Notes under the pieces: generated by a model
The model's input: only the letters and a program-made list of their open reading frames with translations
Told to the model about the DNA's origin: nothing
Databases searched by the model: none
Assembly: GCF_900104555.1 (NCBI RefSeq)
Contig: NZ_FNJU01000001.1
Coordinates: 372,001 to 436,000 of the forward strand
DNA length: 64,000 nt
Reading direction: 5' to 3'
From: Litchfieldia salsa
GTDB lineage: Bacteria > Bacillota > Bacilli > Bacillales > Bacillaceae_L
Part shown: one piece after another, positions 50,178-58,670 of the stretch
Layout of the letters: every line of letters begins with the position of its first letter
Position numbering within the stretch: position 1 is the stretch's first letter
Made by a program: the position numbers and the translations under genes

Positions 50178-50363
50178 TCAGCTTACTTCCATCCCTTCTT
50201 TTACCCCTTCACCTGTGAATGGATCAAGATATTCCATCATACTTAATTTTTCTGCCGCTATATCATCTCGGATTTATTTACGAATATATTCTTCTATCAC
50301 CTTTTTGTTTCTTCCTACTTTATCCACATAGTTTCCTTTGAACCAAAATTTTCTGTTCCCATA
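50178..50363 (-). pseudogene. tnpA: IS200-family transposase remnant, C-terminal part
   Basis: Minus-strand reading gives GNRKFWFKGNYVDKVGRNKK, then VIEEYIRK-stop-IRDDIAAEKLSMMEYLDPFTGE, the unmistakable end of an IS200/IS605 TnpA (with its catalytic Tyr helix region decayed by an in-frame stop). It faces opposite to the N-terminal fragment at 50390-50610. Confidence 0.8.
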
Positions 50364-50389
50364 TCTGTAGTTTGAATTTGCATGAAAAT

Positions 50390-50610
50390 CAAATATATCA
50401 CATCCAGTTCGCACCAAAGAATAGAAGGTAAGTAGTTTATGGGATAATAAAGAAAGATATAGATGAAATATTCCTCACCCTTTGTGATAGGAAAGGTATT
50501 GAGATAATTGAAGAAACAGCATGTTAAGATCACGTGTATCAGGATTTGTAGGTTATATAAAAGGAAAAACTAGTTTAATGATTATGTGTGCTAAACTATT
50601 ATTGTCTTTT
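50390..50610 (+). pseudogene. tnpA: IS200-family transposase remnant, N-terminal and middle part (inverted)
   Basis: Plus-strand reading gives YHIQFAPKNRR-stop-VVYGIIKKDIDE, LCDRKGIEIIEETAC-stop-DHV, then after a small deletion and frame change GFVGYIKGKTSLMIM. These are the N-terminal and central blocks of TnpA (the H-x-H nick-site region PDHxH is damaged). Together with the minus-strand C-terminal piece it shows an IS200 copy broken by an inversion. Confidence 0.75.
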
Positions 50611-50745
50611 GACATAAGGACTTCCTCTGTGCTGATATTTTGGTTGGCAAACCAAAAAATATTTTAGCACCATGGGGGTTTTTTTATACGACGTTGAAAG
50701 TTTTTTGGAATCCCCGTCTTAGCCTGGGATTTTCATTTCAAATAA

Positions 50746-50779
50746 AACAAAGGAAGCACTTCGCTTCCTTTGTTTTTCT
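50746..50779. terminator. Terminator of the type IIG restriction-modification gene
   Basis: Perfect stem AAACAAAGGAAGC/GCTTCCTTTGTTT with a 5-base loop, 11 bases past the minus-strand stop; T runs on both sides. Confidence 0.85.
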
Positions 50780-50789
50780 TTGTAACAGT

Positions 50790-53700
50790 TTATTGTGTAC
50801 TTTCGATTAATTTAACTTCTGCATCAGATAGTTGATATAAATCGTAAATCATATGATTCAGCTTTCTATCTAAATCTGAAATATTTTTTTTCATATCTTG
50901 TACTATTTGTTTTTGTGTTTCAAAAAGCTCTATCAAATCAAATTTCTGGGTAGAAGTTAGCTTAACCTTTTGTTTACTCAATTCATTTACAAATTCAGCA
51001 AACTCTAAATCAAAGTAATTTACAATCTTATTAGATAGCTTTGTTGGCTTATATACACCTGATACATATTGTATAAATTTGCTTATTGTCTGGTAAGTAT
51101 TTTCATTCTCTTCTAAAAGTAAGTTGGTTAATTCTAAAAATGGCTCCTCATTAGTCGGAATCTTAATTGGAAGACGTTCAACATATATAACCTTAACTTC
51201 TGCTAACGGTTTACCTACCATATGAAAGTTTTCATGTCTAAATATCCAATTTAATAAGGAAGAGTTAAGTAACCCTAATAAGTATTTTAAACTAATAGAT
51301 GAAACATCCTCTTTTAACTGGATACAATGAACTGAATTGACACCAATTACATTATCTTCATCATAAACAGACATTAACTTGTCATCTGTCCTTCTCATAA
51401 ATAGTTTTGGCTTCAGAAAAATATTAGAACTTCTCGGGGCAGCTAAACATGCTCCATATTTGACATACTCTCCTTGCTGCTTTAACAGATAACGATTTAC
51501 GTCTGTACCCCTAATTAGCGGTAGCCAATCTTCACCCTCACGCACCAAACTTGTATAGGGTTTTATTTTTACAATCTCTGCCGTTTGTTTTGGTTCACCT
51601 TGTCCCTTCTCATATAGCTTAACACCAGCTTTAACATTTGCTAATTGGCTTAATGGTACAGTATTATAGAAAATTTTATCGATTAGTACCCGTTCATTTT
51701 CTGTTTCATTGTAATTAAATACAAGGTTATCTTTTCTAAATAAATCCATTTTGGAAAACTCTATTCTCTTACCTTGTGTAATAAAGTCAAAATGTCGATT
51801 GTAGTCCTTTGGAACAATGATTGAATCAAAACTATAATTTACACTTGGAAAGGTAGCCTTTAAAATAGAAACAACTGGTTCTACAACAGCATCTGGAAAC
51901 ACATCAAGAAGTTCTACAAGATGTTTAACTTCATTATTTTCAAACAAATATCGTCTAAGTAATTCGCCATTTTCCAAAACTAGATATGTATTTGGCGTTA
52001 TTAACCCAATATATCCACCCTTTTTGACCAACTTAAAAGCTAACTCTATAAAAAGAGTATACGTATCGTAGTTATACTGTTGGGTTTTATACTGTTTATC
52101 TATGTATTGTTTTTGATTTTTCGGTACTTCCGCACCATAAGGCGGGTTTCCAATAATAATGTCGAAGCCTCCATTTTCAAAAACAGCAGAATATGCCTCT
52201 TCCCAATTAAAAGCTTCTTCACTATATTTCTCATCAGCTATAAGTGAATTTCCACAAAGTATGTTTTCGTCTAAAGAGGTAAGCTCATCATGCTTATTTG
52301 CAGTTTTTAGCCAAAGAGATAGTTTTGTTATCTCAACAGACTCTTTATTAAGGTCTACACCAAATAAATTATTTTTAAGAATATGCTTATCTAAATCAAA
52401 TAATGTAACTTGTCCACCCTTTAACTCAGCAATAACATTATTAACCTGTTGCCCCTCATGATAAAGAAAATCGAAAGCTTGATTCAAGAATGCACCAGAA
52501 CCACATGCGTAGTCTAATACCTTTATACCCGCCAATATATCACGATACATCTCCCAAAATTCTAAATGTTTATTGATTGCTCTTGTTCTAGAAGATTTTT
52601 CAGCCCTACTCATCTTCGGCTTTTCTTCGATAATAATTGGTAAGTCCTCTTCACCTAATTCCCGTCGACGTTCATCAAGCCAATTACCAATAGTTTTATC
52701 TACTATATATCGAGTTACATACTCAGGTGTATAAAAAATCCCGTCCTTCTTCCGCTTACTTTGTTTTTTCCCAAACTTTTCATTTCGAATCTCTGCTTTT
52801 ATCTCTTCAATATCACTAATACTATGTTCAAAGATATGCCCAAGTATGTTTACATCCAAGTCACTTCCAAAATCATATTCAGCAATCTTTTCAAACTCAG
52901 TAAAGATATCATCTTTAATTATCAAACTATCTAGTTCAATATCAATCTTAAATAGACCACCATTAAAACGATTAATATTAAGAGGCTGGTTTCCTTTATC
53001 TATGCTATGGAACAATCCTTTTAGTTGGTTCCATATTTTAGTTTCTGTTAAATCAAAGGAATTGCGAGAAGCATCAATAACTTTTCGAAACACCCGTTCA
53101 GGCAATAACCCATTATCTTCACAGAAGCATACAAAAATAAATCGATCCATTAATTTTTGTGTCTTTTCAAAGATAATTAATTCATCTTTTCCAGCATTTT
53201 GTTCTTTCAAATGCTCAAATAAATTTAATCTAGCTTGTCTAAAATCTTGATAAAAGTGTCTTGAAATCTCTTGCTGTTCTACTTCATTTTTTAAGTACAA
53301 ATCATCAATCATAGAGTTTTCATCACGCTTTATTAAATTATCATAGCAAAGGAGGAAATAAAAGCGACTAAACTCCTCATCTCTGTGAAGTTCTGTAATA
53401 TGAAAAATTTCATATTCACTTTGGTCTGAACTGTGGTATAGTCGAATTTCCCTAAAGTTCGAAACAATTACCCATTTACATCTTTTCCCTGATTTTGAAG
53501 CATATGAGAAAGCCTGTTCGACAGGACTTAGTTTAGAATCACGTGCATGTTGTTTCTTATCAAGGTTTGTTTTAGCATCTTTTAATTCAATGACAACACG
53601 AATATCTTCTATATTTTCTGTAAAAAAACCAAGTGCTCCATCAGCTTTTGTTCCATCCACTTTTGTTTTTTGTTCTTGGGTAATATTCCAAACATTACTA

Positions 53701-53924
53701 CCATAACGGTTTTTATAGCCTAGAATTTCAACAAAAAAGTGAGTTAAAAAATCTCCCTGGACAGATTCCTCTTTTGTCTTATTTAAATTACTATTTTCTA
53801 TACTGTACTTCCAATTTCGAACAATTTTAAGTTTCAGTTCATAATCTGGATGTGTTTTGATATCAAGTGGGTTCATCTTCTTATTCAACAGTTTTCTATT
53901 AAATATATAGCCTTGATGATTCAT
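50790..53924 (-). CDS. Type IIG (Eco57I-like) restriction-modification enzyme
   Basis: 1044 aa. N-terminal nuclease domain (about 50-200) with KVDGTKADGALGFF and VVIELKDAKTN (D-x(n)-ExK). N6-adenine methyltransferase core: IFYTPEYVTRYIVD, VLDYACGSGAFLNQAFDF (motif I, about residue 471), IIIGNPPYGAEVPK (motif IV, about 592). The last 250 residues are a TaqI-like C-terminal specificity domain (LPLIRGTDVNRYLL, LKYLLGLLNSSLLNWIF). Methylation and cleavage therefore sit in one chain with its own target recognition. No partner gene. ATG behind AAAGGAGG. Confidence 0.9.
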   Translation of the reverse strand: MNHQGYIFNRKLLNKKMNPLDIKTHPDYELKLKIVRNWKYSIENSNLNKTKEESVQGDFLTHFFVEILGYKNRYGSNVWNITQEQKTKVDGTKADGALGFFTENIEDIRVVIELKDAKTNLDKKQHARDSKLSPVEQAFSYASKSGKRCKWVIVSNFREIRLYHSSDQSEYEIFHITELHRDEEFSRFYFLLCYDNLIKRDENSMIDDLYLKNEVEQQEISRHFYQDFRQARLNLFEHLKEQNAGKDELIIFEKTQKLMDRFIFVCFCEDNGLLPERVFRKVIDASRNSFDLTETKIWNQLKGLFHSIDKGNQPLNINRFNGGLFKIDIELDSLIIKDDIFTEFEKIAEYDFGSDLDVNILGHIFEHSISDIEEIKAEIRNEKFGKKQSKRKKDGIFYTPEYVTRYIVDKTIGNWLDERRRELGEEDLPIIIEEKPKMSRAEKSSRTRAINKHLEFWEMYRDILAGIKVLDYACGSGAFLNQAFDFLYHEGQQVNNVIAELKGGQVTLFDLDKHILKNNLFGVDLNKESVEITKLSLWLKTANKHDELTSLDENILCGNSLIADEKYSEEAFNWEEAYSAVFENGGFDIIIGNPPYGAEVPKNQKQYIDKQYKTQQYNYDTYTLFIELAFKLVKKGGYIGLITPNTYLVLENGELLRRYLFENNEVKHLVELLDVFPDAVVEPVVSILKATFPSVNYSFDSIIVPKDYNRHFDFITQGKRIEFSKMDLFRKDNLVFNYNETENERVLIDKIFYNTVPLSQLANVKAGVKLYEKGQGEPKQTAEIVKIKPYTSLVREGEDWLPLIRGTDVNRYLLKQQGEYVKYGACLAAPRSSNIFLKPKLFMRRTDDKLMSVYDEDNVIGVNSVHCIQLKEDVSSISLKYLLGLLNSSLLNWIFRHENFHMVGKPLAEVKVIYVERLPIKIPTNEEPFLELTNLLLEENENTYQTISKFIQYVSGVYKPTKLSNKIVNYFDLEFAEFVNELSKQKVKLTSTQKFDLIELFETQKQIVQDMKKNISDLDRKLNHMIYDLYQLSDAEVKLIESTQ

Positions 53925-54096
53925 TGCTAACCTCCTTTAACGTAAACAACTACCATTATCATAGAACGCTTAGTGAGACTTTAATTAATTGTTTAAAAGA
54001 ATGTTATAAAACATTACGTTTTTACATGGGAACTACTTAATAGAATAACCACTTAAATTAGTTATTCATTAACCAAACTAAATTAACTATTAGTAA

Positions 54097-55140
54097 CTAT
54101 TTATACAAAAGTTGAGAATATCTTTTTTTATTTTGTTTTACCTCACTAATGACTGGGTTATAAAATATTTCAGCTTCATCTGACTTAGGCCTAAATTTCA
54201 GCTGTTTAATTTCAGTTTTTCTCAAACCCTTAAAGAGCTTTCTTCTCTCTGAATTACATTTATGATAAACCGCTCTTCTAAATTCTTTATTCGAAGAAAG
54301 TCTATAACTACTCTTAACATTATTTTCTTTATGTATTTCCCAATATAAGGAAGGGAGTTTCATTAAATGCCCTTTTTCATTTACATTATACGAAAGCAAG
54401 TATCGAGTATATTCATAACCCCCCCTTACCTTTTCACAATAGTGAAAATGATATCCAACGTGATGCTCATCGGTTTTTATTCCACTACCTTTATATCGAT
54501 TTAACTCAGCAATTTTCTCAATAGGGACAAAGTTTAGTTTATCCGGTTGATTTATCCCATTTATCATCGGAGGTTTTACCAATGATTTGTGAAGTTCTAA
54601 ATTTCCATTTCCTACCCTTACCATTGAAACTAAAGTTTGAGAATTTATAGATTCCAAATATAGCAAACTTAATAATTCTTTTACTTCTTCATCCTCAATA
54701 TTGTATTCAATCTTATCTATACAATTTAATATAGTTATTCCGATGCCCTTAACTAGTTCTACACTGTTTTTATAACGTTTGTTTAGGATATTATATAAAA
54801 ATTCGGATGTTAAATCTTTATTTTCTTTGATAATATCATTGTTAAGAATTAAGTTTAAGAGTACAAGTATTGGATGTTCTTCAAGTCTTACTTTAAGTAT
54901 ATATTCGTTCCTAAAATTCCCCTTCATGAATAGTAATCTTACTCTGTCTTCAAAAACTTTATCTTCCAAATGTCTAATTAATGTTCGATATCTGTTTGAT
55001 TGTGAAGCTTTAACTTTTATTCTTCTATTACTATCACTTACTCTTAAACTCCATAGATAAAGTGTACTTTGTTCATTATTTATTGTTAGACCTGAAACTA
55101 TGTCTGTTTTTAAATCCTGCCCAATAATAAATGTATTCAT
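54097..55140 (-). CDS. Unknown protein downstream of the Septu-like genes
   Basis: 347 aa, not recognised. N-terminal half is basic and probably beta-rich (IKVKASQSNRYRTLIRHLED), the middle helical and Ile/Leu-rich, and the C-terminal third basic with GYHFHYCEKVRGGYEYTRYL and a lysine-rich end (VKQNKKRYSQLLYK). No Walker, HNH or ExK motif seen. It lies 210 bases after ptuB in the same direction, separated by a structured hairpin array, so it could be an extra component of that system or an independent gene. Codon use is AT-rich like its neighbours. Confidence 0.55.
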   Translation of the reverse strand: MNTFIIGQDLKTDIVSGLTINNEQSTLYLWSLRVSDSNRRIKVKASQSNRYRTLIRHLEDKVFEDRVRLLFMKGNFRNEYILKVRLEEHPILVLLNLILNNDIIKENKDLTSEFLYNILNKRYKNSVELVKGIGITILNCIDKIEYNIEDEEVKELLSLLYLESINSQTLVSMVRVGNGNLELHKSLVKPPMINGINQPDKLNFVPIEKIAELNRYKGSGIKTDEHHVGYHFHYCEKVRGGYEYTRYLLSYNVNEKGHLMKLPSLYWEIHKENNVKSSYRLSSNKEFRRAVYHKCNSERRKLFKGLRKTEIKQLKFRPKSDEAEIFYNPVISEVKQNKKRYSQLLYK

Positions 55141-55210
55141 TAAAACATTCCTTCCAATAAATATCTATGAACCTATTTTTATTATAAACTTCTGAGAAAA
55201 GATTTCAGCA

Positions 55211-55296
55211 CACCATATATATGGTGACAGACTGAAGACAAATTCCCCTTAAAAGGGAGATGTTTACAGTCTGCCACACCCTTATAGGTGTTTTCT
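55211..55296 (-). terminator. Triple-hairpin element after the ptuB-like gene
   Basis: Three adjacent stems: ACACC/GGTGT (55276-55296), a long stem GGCAGACTGTAAACA with GTCTTCAGTCTGTC enclosing CTCCCTTTTAAGGGGA (55226-55275), and CACCATATATATGGTG (55211-55226). It closes the hsdM-hsdS-ptuA-ptuB operon. It is more elaborate than a simple terminator and could be a structured RNA element. Confidence 0.6.
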
Positions 55297-55349
55297 ATTA
55301 TTCTAGACTTCTTCAATTAATTCAGTGATTAATATAAACTTTTTAGGAA

Positions 55350-55988
55350 TTAATAACTCTGCCCTCTTAAAGTTTCCATTTCTTCTTTTAAATAACCCAC
55401 CGCTACTCCACAGAATGGTAGGTATTTACCTCGCCGTTTCTTTACATATTTTTGAAGCTCTTTATCAAGAAATTCAAATGAATACTCACCTTCAACCTTT
55501 GCCTGCTCTATTCTATCTGTAATGATATCATAATATGACTTTCTGATTCTAATTAACTCTTCCTCATTAAGATTTAAAATAATATTCAAATCCCTATCAT
55601 GTTGATCATCGGATGAATAAATATTCCCACCTGTTCCGTAACCCATTTTTTTTATATGCTCTGGATTTAAAGGATCTATTTGTAGTTCACTTTCTCCCTT
55701 TTTCACATCACAGGTGTGTCTAGATTTACCGTTACCCTCGTTACCCTCACAAGCCAAGAAAAGATTATCATATACTAATACTAATTCTTTGTATTTTCTT
55801 GGCTTATAGTGTTCTACTCTTACATTAGGAAGTACAATTTGTTTCATACAGTAAACACATAAATGACCTTGATTTGTAATTAGAGCATCATTTAATTCCT
55901 TTTTACATTTCCTATCATTAAAACTGTTACCATCTTTTCGATCTTGTCGAAGTGAATCTGGCTCAGCATCCTTAACTATATGTAACAT
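55350..55988 (-). CDS. ptuB: PtuB-like HNH nuclease (TIGR02646 family)
   Basis: 212 aa. CVYCMKQIVLPNVRVEHYKP, VYDNLFLACEGN, and a HTCDVKKGESELQIDPLNPE zinc/HNH extension give the Cys44/Cys47, His60 and Asn75 arrangement of the family that supplies the nuclease of Septu systems and of the Ec78-type retron. The ATG shares one base with the stop of the ATPase gene (TAATG), so the two are translationally coupled. In Septu, PtuA and PtuB form a complex that degrades DNA on phage infection; here they follow hsdM and hsdS, suggesting DNA recognition or methylation state licenses them. Confidence 0.88.
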   Translation of the reverse strand: MLHIVKDAEPDSLRQDRKDGNSFNDRKCKKELNDALITNQGHLCVYCMKQIVLPNVRVEHYKPRKYKELVLVYDNLFLACEGNEGNGKSRHTCDVKKGESELQIDPLNPEHIKKMGYGTGGNIYSSDDQHDRDLNIILNLNEEELIRIRKSYYDIITDRIEQAKVEGEYSFEFLDKELQKYVKKRRGKYLPFCGVAVGYLKEEMETLRGQSY

Positions 55989-57304
55989 TATTCATCACTC
56001 TCTAGCCATAATATATTTTTCATTCTTAGTATCTCTATGTCATTTTCACCCATTGCATCAGCTAATTCATCAATTAATTTTTCTGCCCTAGAAAAATCTT
56101 TCTTATCAATTAAGCTATATACTGATTTTATCTGATCATTAAATGTCTCTGGTCTAATTTGTGTATCCATTATTTCAAGCAATATAGAATTTATGTCGCG
56201 CCCTAGAGTAAACGGCGTATTAACTACCTCTCCCTTTTTAAGTATAAAAATATCGTCCTTACTTACAGTTTGTATAACATTAGGAGAGTGAGTTGTAACA
56301 ATAAATTGCTGACTATTATTAAGCTTTATTAGATCAGAATTTAAGTTTGCCTGCCAATTGGGATGTAAAAATGCATCTGGTTCATCTAGTAAATATAATG
56401 TTTCTTTATACCCAAAAAACTCTGACAATCCCAATAGAGTTATAAATTGTTTTTCTCCTTCACTTAATGATGTACTATTTATACATTCTTTTTTATCTTC
56501 TATATAGTCCATATTTAAGTCTACGCTTGTTTCTTCAATTATGTTAGCGAAACCTAATATATCGAGAGCTTTTAGCACATCTCTTTCAGCCCCTAAAGCT
56601 TCTCTTAATTTATATAGAGATTGTTGATCATAAGTAACTTTTTTCTTCGATTTATTATGAATGGTTTCGCTGCTTTTACATTCTATAAATATGTCGTAAT
56701 ATATTTTAGTCTCTCCTCTTACGTTAGGCATTTCACTAATTTCAAAGTTAATAGTATTAATGCTTTCAATATTACATCTTTCAGAAAGTATATTAAGAGT
56801 ACTTTCTGAAAGATCACCTTCAGGCTTTTGAGCTGATAGTAGGGATATAAGTATATAATCGAAATGCCTGTATTCAATATTGAATAAAATTCTTGGCTTA
56901 AAAATTGATTTCTTAAGATTTTCTGCAAAATTAGACTCAACATCTCTTACAATAGATTTGTACTTATTATCTATGCCTGCATAATAAGTTACAACACTAT
57001 GTGGTAAATGCTTGTCTAAATTAAAACCTGGAGGAAAGTTAAACTTACCATCCTTTACCCCAGTAATTTCGATGTTTGTAATTTCACCTTCAACAATTAT
57101 TTCATAACATAATACGAAAGAAAATGAGGGAGGGGCGTTCAAAGTGATATCCTTAAAAATAATTGCTATTGCTTCTAATAAATTTGATTTACCTGAACCA
57201 TTTTTACCTACAACAAAGTTAATATTTCTGTTTGTGTCTGTAAAAGAAATTTTAAATTGATTTAAATTTTTATATTGATCTATCTCTAAATTTCTAATTT
57301 TCAC
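55988..57304 (-). CDS. ptuA: PtuA-like AAA/ABC-type ATPase
   Basis: 438 aa. SMC/ABC-type P-loop ATPase: NFVVGKNGSGKSNLLEAIAI (Walker A at 33-40), STSLSEGEKQFITLLGLSEF (signature), LYLLDEPDAFLHPNWQANL (Walker B) and VTTHSPNVIQ (switch His). This is the PtuA/OLD-like architecture without a Toprim domain. I start it at GTG 57304, eight bases from GGAG; the frame extends to 57337. The start overlaps the hsdS stop by 11 bases and the stop overlaps the ptuB start, so the protein is made as part of the four-gene unit. Confidence 0.88.
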   Translation of the reverse strand: MKIRNLEIDQYKNLNQFKISFTDTNRNINFVVGKNGSGKSNLLEAIAIIFKDITLNAPPSFSFVLCYEIIVEGEITNIEITGVKDGKFNFPPGFNLDKHLPHSVVTYYAGIDNKYKSIVRDVESNFAENLKKSIFKPRILFNIEYRHFDYILISLLSAQKPEGDLSESTLNILSERCNIESINTINFEISEMPNVRGETKIYYDIFIECKSSETIHNKSKKKVTYDQQSLYKLREALGAERDVLKALDILGFANIIEETSVDLNMDYIEDKKECINSTSLSEGEKQFITLLGLSEFFGYKETLYLLDEPDAFLHPNWQANLNSDLIKLNNSQQFIVTTHSPNVIQTVSKDDIFILKKGEVVNTPFTLGRDINSILLEIMDTQIRPETFNDQIKSVYSLIDKKDFSRAEKLIDELADAMGENDIEILRMKNILWLESDE

Positions 57305-58670
57305 CAAATACACTCCTTTCAAAGTCATCATTAGCACTATTTTTTAGATCCTCTGCTTCCTTATAAAGAGCTTTTGCTTTGTTAAATTCCTTTTGAATTT
57401 CTCGAGAAACTGATTTTTGTTTATCCAATTCAGGAAGTACAAACTGGATCTTTTTTAAATTGTCTAAACCTAACTCTGTTTGCTTTGTTGCCTGTGCAGA
57501 CTTTAAAAAGTCTATTTGGTCCTGTACATAACTACTATTAAATTGATAAACAAGAAACAAAGGGTTTATCTTTTCTTTATTTACACGTAATAAAAGCATA
57601 TGACTATCAATTAGATATCCATCAAATCCCTTTGTTATAAGAGATGCTCTACCAATTGTCCCTTCTCCAGTCGAATTTATAATAATATCTCCCTCTTTAG
57701 TAAGACGGTCATTATCAATTGAAGCTAACCAAGTTTCATTTACTGGTTTTGCATGTTCTAATTCAATATCATTTATTCTATTACATTTTTGGTTCAATAC
57801 GACTTTTGAGCTTTTAGGATCATACTTCGGGCTTTTCCCTCTAAAAATATCAATGAATAACCCAGTATTTTGCATAAAGCTTACAGGAGTATAATAATTA
57901 TATTTATATTGTAAAAAGCCAATATTTTTATCAACGCCCCATAATTGGAGGCTTTTAAAATTTATTAATTGTAAAAATGATTTCTTCTCTTTAACTTTTA
58001 TATTTTTTTCTATCCCTAGTTTTGAATAAATCATTAACTCAACCTTATCAGGAACAAGATCAGCTTCGTTACTTTTTTCCCTTGATTTCACCATCATTAT
58101 ATGATGGGATAAAATTAATCTATTTTGAACTTCCAAACTAGGTAAGTATATTAATAAATTTAGAAACTTTTCCTCTTGAATCCTTTGACGACCAGTAGCA
58201 CCACTACTTAAACTTTGCCATAACTTTTTATAACTTTCAGAGGATAGCAACCTTAGTAAATACTGTGGATTAACAAGTTCTAAGTTAACATCAAATGCTA
58301 AAAAGTCACTAGTAATAATTGCTCCTTCCAGTTCTTTAGGTACAATCCCAAATGCACCATTTCTAGCATCGATTTTTGAAACTATAAATTGGCCTGCCTT
58401 TATTTTATATTGTTTCTTTGTACCAATATTCTTACCATATTCCTTATCTCGGAGAAGGACACCCTTGTTATAAAGTCGAATCGTAACTCTTCTATATTGG
58501 ACACCATCCTTTATCTCAACAATATCCTTACTTCTTGTAAGTAATTTACCAATTTTTATGCTTTCAGCACTAGTAAAGGCATTTTTAATAGCTGTAGAGA
58601 AATTAACACTCCAATTATTTAAATTGGAGAACCTCATAAATCTTAATAAAGTATTATCTTTTTTTACCAT
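57294..58670 (-). CDS. hsdS: Type I specificity subunit HsdS
   Basis: 458 aa. Two target-recognition domains of about 200 residues each. The first includes QFIVSKIDARNGAFGIVPKE and SSGATGRQRIQEEKFLNLLI; the second includes GDIIINSTGEGTIGRASLIT, IDSHMLLLRVNKEKINPLFL and a QATKQTELGLDNLKKIQFVL helix with conserved coiled regions. It would give sequence specificity to the methyltransferase. Its ATG overlaps the hsdM stop (ATGGTAA) and its stop overlaps the ATPase start. Each TRD is flanked by spacer helices as in bipartite type I enzymes. Confidence 0.88.
   Translation of the reverse strand: MVKKDNTLLRFMRFSNLNNWSVNFSTAIKNAFTSAESIKIGKLLTRSKDIVEIKDGVQYRRVTIRLYNKGVLLRDKEYGKNIGTKKQYKIKAGQFIVSKIDARNGAFGIVPKELEGAIITSDFLAFDVNLELVNPQYLLRLLSSESYKKLWQSLSSGATGRQRIQEEKFLNLLIYLPSLEVQNRLILSHHIMMVKSREKSNEADLVPDKVELMIYSKLGIEKNIKVKEKKSFLQLINFKSLQLWGVDKNIGFLQYKYNYYTPVSFMQNTGLFIDIFRGKSPKYDPKSSKVVLNQKCNRINDIELEHAKPVNETWLASIDNDRLTKEGDIIINSTGEGTIGRASLITKGFDGYLIDSHMLLLRVNKEKINPLFLVYQFNSSYVQDQIDFLKSAQATKQTELGLDNLKKIQFVLPELDKQKSVSREIQKEFNKAKALYKEAEDLKNSANDDFERSVFGEN

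Noticed and set aside
50315-50533. 72-codon minus-strand frame
   Set aside because: Runs across the inverted IS200 fragments in the wrong frame and has no family likeness.
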